Shown: in pieces, positions 1-3,185 of the stretch
Layout of the letters: every line of letters starts with the position of its first letter
Position numbering within the stretch: position 1 is the stretch's first letter
DNA from: Deltaproteobacteria bacterium
GTDB taxonomy: Bacteria > Desulfobacterota > Desulfobacteria > C00003060
Reading direction: 5' to 3'
Length of the DNA stretch: 5,556 nucleotides
NCBI GenBank assembly: GCA_030667105.1
Contig: DAOUWN010000168.1
Span: 1-5,556, forward strand
The notes under the pieces: model-generated
Databases searched by the model: none
Seen by the model: only the letters and a program-made list of their open reading frames with translations
What the model was told of the DNA's origin: nothing
Position numbers and translations under genes: made by a program

Positions 1-640
1 ATGTACACAGGAAAACGATCACCGCCATGGCAACGACCCGTCTTTCATAACTGAGGATCTCTTTGTCTGTGTCTTTAAGAGAGACAACTACATCAAGGGC
101 ACCCAAAACCTTTTTGTCTTGTTGATGGAAATGGCAGGGATCAGTTGAACAGCCTAGTTCATTATAAATCGGGCTGATGATTCCAAGTAGCCGATAGCCC
201 GAGGGGGAATCAAATACGCGTTTCCTTACCTCCAGGCTTACCGCTTCAAGCGGGGGCTCGGATCTGTGGCAGATATAACAAGCGTCATGCTTGATGTTGG
301 TCATTAGATCAACTTCTTTTACTCTGTTTGAATATTTGATCTGCCCCTGTTTATTGAAAACCCGAATGTTTTCTATTTCCTTTTGCTGGGCAATATTTCT
401 TATGATTTGATTGATATCGTCCCTTGAATTCAGCATCATAGCATAATGAGCACCAAGCTTGATGGTATTACCCAATCTGTCGGCTTCTTGCATAATGCCC
501 TGAATTGCCTTTTTTTTCTGGTATCTGATATCAAAGTAGGCCCAGGTAGATATGCATAGCAGCAGGATCAGGCCAACCCAGAAGATCAACCGGAAAGCAA
601 GGCTGTGGTAAATATTTTGGAATCGTTGCAATTTTGTCAT
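1..640 (-). CDS. Membrane sensor with periplasmic c-type haem domain, probable sensor histidine kinase (N-terminal part; 3' end outside window)
   Basis: Only the first 213 codons are in the window, read leftward from the ATG at 640-638 (MTKLQRFQNIYHSLAFRL...). There is no stop before the left edge. Residues about 16-36 form a hydrophobic transmembrane helix preceded by basic residues, so the following domain should be periplasmic. That domain carries a classical haem c motif, CYICH (residues 121-125, bases 266-280), and a CX4CH motif, CSTDPCH (residues 164-170, bases 131-151). The CX4CH form is known from cytochromes c3. His65, His118 and His172 could be distal ligands. A second hydrophobic stretch begins near residue 202 (VVAMAVIVFL), where such sensors re-enter the membrane before a HAMP or kinase region. 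Haem-c sensors of this layout are common in Desulfobacterota two-component systems. The kinase domain itself is not seen, so a chemoreceptor or cyclase output is possible. The start lacks a strong Shine-Dalgarno sequence. An in-frame TTG at 682-680 is a less likely alternative; the frame closes with TGA at 700-698. Confidence 0.8.
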   Translation of the reverse strand, partial: MTKLQRFQNIYHSLAFRLIFWVGLILLLCISTWAYFDIRYQKKKAIQGIMQEADRLGNTIKLGAHYAMMLNSRDDINQIIRNIAQQKEIENIRVFNKQGQIKYSNRVKEVDLMTNIKHDACYICHRSEPPLEAVSLEVRKRVFDSPSGYRLLGIISPIYNELGCSTDPCHFHQQDKKVLGALDVVVSLKDTDKEILSYERRVVAMAVIVFLCT

Positions 641-663
641 GGACTTGAGGGACTTAATTTCAG

Positions 664-687
664 CAAGGTGCCAAGGTGCCAAGGTGC
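664..687. repeat. Three perfect tandem copies of an 8-bp unit (CAAGGTGC)
   Basis: The octamer CAAGGTGC occurs at 664-671, 672-679 and 680-687 with no mismatch. It lies 24-47 bases upstream of the haem-sensor start codon, in its likely 5' leader. It could be a regulator site, a slippage-prone repeat, or chance. On the minus strand a nine-codon reading frame (MHLGTLAPC, 689-660) is made almost wholly from these repeats but has no clear ribosome binding site. Confidence 0.85.
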
Positions 688-740
688 ATTGCGGGTCTCA
701 GGAATTTTAGGAAACATTGAAAATTTGTTGTTAGTTGTTA

Positions 741-763
741 AGGGCCGTTTGGTTGCAGGCCCT
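741..763. repeat. Short inverted repeat between transposase remnant and haem-sensor gene
   Basis: AGGGCC at 741-746 pairs with GGCCCT at 758-763 across an 11-base loop. It lies just past the 3' end of the transposase remnant when read on the minus strand. There is no strong T-run on either side, so a terminator role is weak. It may be a relic of the insertion element or an operator-like site. Confidence 0.35.
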
Positions 764-777
764 ACACTCTAAACTGA

Positions 778-1110
778 TTAATTACTATAAAAAGCGGCAA
801 GGGTCAAGAGGAAACATATCCCCAAATCCTCCTTCATTACACTGTGGGCCTCTTCACTCTTACCACAACGTTCATAAAGCCACCGGATCAGTTCGTTGCC
901 GTCCCAGTCCATGTTGGTCACAATACCGAACACCTTGTACTTACTCTCTTTCATGGGCATTGTCGGAAAACTGTATTGCTTCTCTTCTCCCATGCCAGCC
1001 AATATCAACTGCTCCTCCATCACCTCGCGTGTAGCCAAATATCGGTACTCCGGTCCATTCTTGCTGTGTCCTATGGCGTTGGGAACAAAGCACACCGCTA
1101 GATTGTGCAA
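778..1110 (-). pseudogene. IS1380-family transposase remnant (C-terminal catalytic region fragment)
   Basis: The minus-strand reading frame has landmarks that I recognise from IS1380-type DDE transposases: CFVPNAIGHSKNGPEYRYLA, then FPTMPMKESKYKVFGIVTN, then WDGNELIRWLYERCGKSEEA, then HSVMKEDL. The CGKSEE...K stretch holds the conserved glutamate region of the DDE catalytic triad. The family normally continues after KEDL with an AGG-LPSG-FG-NAAWW segment. Here it changes to unrelated residues and stops after 14 codons. The N-terminal part, including both catalytic aspartates, is absent: upstream of about 1110 the frame loses family resemblance and meets a TGA at 1155-1153. The apparent TTG start at 1110-1108 is therefore not a true start. 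This is a dead internal fragment, truncated at both ends. No matching terminal inverted repeats or target duplication could be identified. Confidence 0.8.
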
Positions 1111-1117
1111 AAAGGAT

Positions 1118-1146
1118 TTGACGAGACTACCCAGGCTTACTATCTT
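1118..1146 (+). promoter_or_regulatory. Candidate sigma70 promoter of the hybrid kinase gene
   Basis: TTGACG at 1118-1123 (five of six consensus -35 bases) is followed after exactly 17 bases by TATCTT at 1141-1146 (four of six -10 bases). Transcription would start near 1153, giving a leader of about 32 bases before the ATG at 1185. The -35 box starts only a few bases beyond the edge of the transposase remnant, so the junction may have created or replaced the promoter. Confidence 0.5.
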
Positions 1147-1170
1147 AAAGTATCAAAAAACCTATTTCCA

Positions 1171-1175
1171 AAGGA
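1171..1175 (+). promoter_or_regulatory. Ribosome binding site of the hybrid kinase gene
   Basis: AAGGA lies nine bases upstream of the ATG at 1185, a normal spacing. It supports this start, which also places the receiver domain at the expected N-terminal position. Confidence 0.65.
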
Positions 1176-1184
1176 CGCTAAAAG

Positions 1185-2696
1185 ATGGCTAAAAAAGATT
1201 GGAAGGTACTGTTTATAGATGACGAAGAAGGAATACGCAGGGTTATGTCCATTGCCCTTGCTGATGCTGGTTACGAGGTGTTGACCGCAGCAGATGGAGA
1301 AAGCGGCCTGGCGTTGTGTGATGAAAAATCTCCGCATATTGTCATCACTGATATTCGGATGCCCGGGATCGATGGAATCGAGGTCCTTAGAAGAATCAAG
1401 GAAACACAACCTGACAAAGAGGTGATTGTGGTCACTGCCTTTGGTGAAATGGAACTTGCCGTGCGTGCCCTGCAGCTTGATGCCTCTGACTTTATCACCA
1501 AGCCTATCAATGATGAGGCCCTTGGTGTGGCTTTGAAGCGGGCCAAGGAGCGGTATACCACACGCAAAAACCTGCAGGATTATACTGCCCAGATAGAAGA
1601 AAAATGGCTGGAAACGGCTAAAGAGCTGACAGAGACATACAATTTCCAGAAAAATCTAATTGAAAACTCCATTCAGGGCATTATTGGCTGCGATAGCGCT
1701 GGCGAGGTGATTACTTACAATAGGAGCATGGAAAAGACGCTCGGTTATTCCAAGTATGAGGTGGTTGGGAAAACATTGCTGGACCAATTTTTCGACGCAG
1801 GGGAGGCGGAACGGTTCAGAGAAAATTTGTACGGCGAAGGATACGGTGGCAAACACTCCCTTTTTCTTTATGAAACTACCCTGCTTAGCAAAACGGGTAG
1901 CGAAATACCGGTACAGCTTTCGGCAACAGTGCTGTTTGAAGAAGGTGAAGAGATGGGCATTGTGGCCTTCTTTCAGGACCTTAGACAAATCAGAAGGCTG
2001 GAGCAGGAAAAGGATAGGATGAAAAAGATGTTCATCACAATGGTCTCGCATGAACTCAAGACGCCACTTGCCACTATTATGCAATATTTTGAAGTATTAT
2101 TACGCGGCATTGCTGGAGAAGTAGTACCCGTGCAAAAGGAAATCCTCCAGCGTATGCAAATCCGAACACAAGGACTCCTAACTCTAATTCGTGATTGGCT
2201 TAATATGGCTCAAATTGAGAAGGGCAAACTCAGCCAGAAGTTTGAGAAGCTTGACATGGCTTCCATCATTTCTGAGACGGTTGATTTTATGCGGCAACAA
2301 GCAGAAACTCAGAATATTATGTTGAATATTCAAGTTCCAGGTGCGCTGCCAATGATTCAAGGTGATAAGCAAACCTTGAATCAGGTCTTTATCAATCTAA
2401 TTGCTAATGCAATACAATACAACCGAAATGGCGGAGCAGTTACTGTCGTAGCAAGGGAAGAGAGTTCCAATGTTGAAGTAGAGGTTTCAGACACAGGTAT
2501 TGGAATCTCAGAAAAAGACCTCCCATTTATCTTTGATGACTTTTATCGCGTTAAGGCCAAAGAGACAGAAGGCACGGGGTTGGGACTCTCGATTACCAAA
2601 AAGATAATTGAGGCTAATTCAGGCACAATCTCTGTATCAAGTGAACTCGGAAAAGGAAGTGCTTTTGTTGTCTCTTTGCCAAAGATAGAAAAATAG
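1185..2696 (+). CDS. Soluble hybrid histidine kinase, REC-PAS-HisKA-HATPase_c
   Basis: This complete 503-residue protein has no signal peptide or membrane segment, so it should be cytoplasmic. A receiver domain comes first (residues about 6-122), with the acidic pair Asp12-Asp13, phospho-acceptor Asp56 (TDIRMPG), Thr84 and Lys106-Pro107 all present. A helical linker (about 112-155) leads to a PAS domain (about 155-268, starting NLIENSIQGIIGCDSAGEV). HisKA follows, with phospho-acceptor His289 in SHELKTP. The ATPase domain shows the N box (Asn404, Asn408), G1 box DTGIG (436-440), F box FDDFYR (450-455) and G2 box GTGLGL (463-468). All catalytic residues are intact, so it should be active. With the receiver ahead of the kinase and no DNA-binding or HPt domain, it probably takes phosphoryl input from another kinase and hands output to a separate regulator. 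The divergent haem sensor is an attractive partner, but that is inference. It has its own candidate promoter. Confidence 0.95.
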   Translation: MAKKDWKVLFIDDEEGIRRVMSIALADAGYEVLTAADGESGLALCDEKSPHIVITDIRMPGIDGIEVLRRIKETQPDKEVIVVTAFGEMELAVRALQLDASDFITKPINDEALGVALKRAKERYTTRKNLQDYTAQIEEKWLETAKELTETYNFQKNLIENSIQGIIGCDSAGEVITYNRSMEKTLGYSKYEVVGKTLLDQFFDAGEAERFRENLYGEGYGGKHSLFLYETTLLSKTGSEIPVQLSATVLFEEGEEMGIVAFFQDLRQIRRLEQEKDRMKKMFITMVSHELKTPLATIMQYFEVLLRGIAGEVVPVQKEILQRMQIRTQGLLTLIRDWLNMAQIEKGKLSQKFEKLDMASIISETVDFMRQQAETQNIMLNIQVPGALPMIQGDKQTLNQVFINLIANAIQYNRNGGAVTVVAREESSNVEVEVSDTGIGISEKDLPFIFDDFYRVKAKETEGTGLGLSITKKIIEANSGTISVSSELGKGSAFVVSLPKIEK

Positions 2697-2884
2697 AGGC
2701 TCCAATCTCGTGGCCGAACAGCGTGGTTTTGAAAATCTTCCCAGAAAGGGTACCGCAGCAGTTTACAGGCACAAAGGGTTTATCCCTCCGGTTGCTTTTC
2801 TATGGAAAATGTAGAACAACCTTTGGGCATCCTACAGTCCGCCTTTAAAGCGAGAAAATGGCACGTCTGATTTCTCGTTGATCC

Positions 2885-2990
2885 TCAAAACTCGATGTGG
2901 TCGTAAAAAATCCCATTTCCCCTCCCCCAACCCTCTCCCATTGAGGGAGAGGGGGATTTTTGACTTTTTACGGGATCATCAAACTTGATG
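2885..2990. repeat. Imperfect long palindrome, REP-like or miniature-element-like intergenic repeat
   Basis: The core is a perfect 9-bp stem (2931-2939 with 2945-2953, five-base loop). It is flanked by AAAAATCC (2906-2913) facing GGATTTTT (2954-2961), and further out by CGTAAAAA (2902-2909) facing TTTTTACG (2965-2972). Outermost, a TCAAAACTCGATG-like stretch (2885-2897) loosely matches the reverse complement of 2976-2990. The C-rich left arm with a run like CCCTCCCCCAACCCTCTCCC resembles a dispersed palindromic repeat I recall from several bacterial genomes, including Desulfobacterota; that family link is from memory, not a search. Confidence 0.6.
2931..2961 (+). terminator. Candidate Rho-independent terminator within the palindromic repeat
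   Basis: A very stable G/C-rich stem (CCCTCTCCC 2931-2939, loop ATTGA, GGGAGAGGG 2945-2953) is followed closely by T5 at 2957-2961. It lies about 235 bases after the hybrid kinase stop and is the best terminator candidate for that gene. The distance is long, and the hairpin belongs to a larger repeat, so termination may be incidental. An A-run at 2905-2910 makes it potentially bidirectional. Confidence 0.5.
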
Positions 2991-3031
2991 CAGTCCCTTT
3001 TGACCAGAACAGAGCCAGTCGAATTCTTTTG

Positions 3032-3062
3032 TTGACATCTCAATCAGATTGGGATTTATATA
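3032..3062 (+). promoter_or_regulatory. Candidate sigma70 promoter of the hdrA-like gene
   Basis: A perfect TTGACA -35 box at 3032-3037 is followed by the A/T-rich run TTTATATAAAAATTTATAT from 3055. The -10 box is ambiguous: TTTATA at 3055-3060 has ideal 17-base spacing but only three of six matches, while TATATA at 3057-3062 has four matches at 19 bases. Transcription from here would leave a leader of about 115 bases before the hdrA-like start, containing the inverted repeat at 3098-3130. Confidence 0.5.
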
Positions 3063-3097
3063 AAAATTTATATGTACATTGTTCAAAGCCAATAAAC

Positions 3098-3130
3098 GTC
3101 GCATATCCAGTATCCATGTGGATATTCGAC
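3098..3130. promoter_or_regulatory. 12-bp inverted repeat in the hdrA-like leader, possible operator or RNA hairpin
   Basis: GTCGCATATCCA (3098-3109) faces TGGATATTCGAC (3119-3130) across nine bases, with 11 of 12 positions pairing; the exception is C3102 against T3126. TATCCA is also repeated directly at 3104-3109 and 3111-3116, and the second copy makes a tighter palindrome TATCCA-TG-TGGATA (3111-3124). It lies downstream of the candidate promoter and 55 bases before the start codon. That position would suit a repressor site or a leader hairpin. No T-run follows, so it is not an obvious terminator. Confidence 0.5.
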
Positions 3131-3173
3131 ATTACCCGTTAGCATTCGGGCTCAACTATTCTATATGAACTAC

Positions 3174-3178
3174 AGGGG
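3174..3178 (+). promoter_or_regulatory. Ribosome binding site deciding between two adjacent ATG codons
   Basis: AGGGG lies seven bases before the ATG at 3186 and only four before the in-frame ATG at 3183. The spacing favours 3186. The protein would differ by one methionine. Confidence 0.5.
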
Positions 3179-3185
3179 TTGAATG

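Larger units (their letters stand above)
2697..3185. other. Intergenic region of about 490 bases without a convincing gene
   Basis: Between the hybrid kinase stop and the hdrA-like start, no frame carries a recognisable protein. The first part (2697-2884) holds only a weak 7-bp hairpin (CGAGAAA 2851-2857 with TTTCTCG 2871-2877, no T-run) and two tiny frames (2710-2814 from GTG, 34 codons; 2802-2870 from ATG, 22 codons) that I do not accept as genes. The rest contains the palindromic element, the candidate promoter and the inverted repeat listed separately. Confidence 0.75.

Noticed and set aside
664..687. CRISPR-like array
   Set aside because: The repeats are 8-bp and directly abutting, with no spacers.
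735..1192. Three plus-strand open frames of 85-99 codons overlapping the transposase remnant
   Set aside because: The opposite strand carries clear IS1380-transposase similarity. The plus-strand products have no recognisable family.
1656..2084. Minus-strand open frame of 142 codons inside the hybrid kinase
   Set aside because: It is antisense to the PAS and HisKA region of an intact gene, with no motif of its own.
2710..2814. 34-codon frame from GTG with AGAGG ten bases upstream, just after the hybrid kinase
   Set aside because: It is very short, has a non-ATG start and shows no recognisable motif. A real small protein cannot be excluded but is not supported.
2851..2877. 7-bp hairpin considered as the kinase terminator
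   Set aside because: The loop is 13 bases, the stem is A/T-rich and no T-run follows. The palindrome at 2931-2961 is a better candidate.
2960..3142. Plus-strand 60-codon frame in the intergenic region
   Set aside because: It starts at a TTG inside the palindromic repeat, spans the candidate promoter and inverted repeat, has no convincing ribosome binding site and resembles no family I know.
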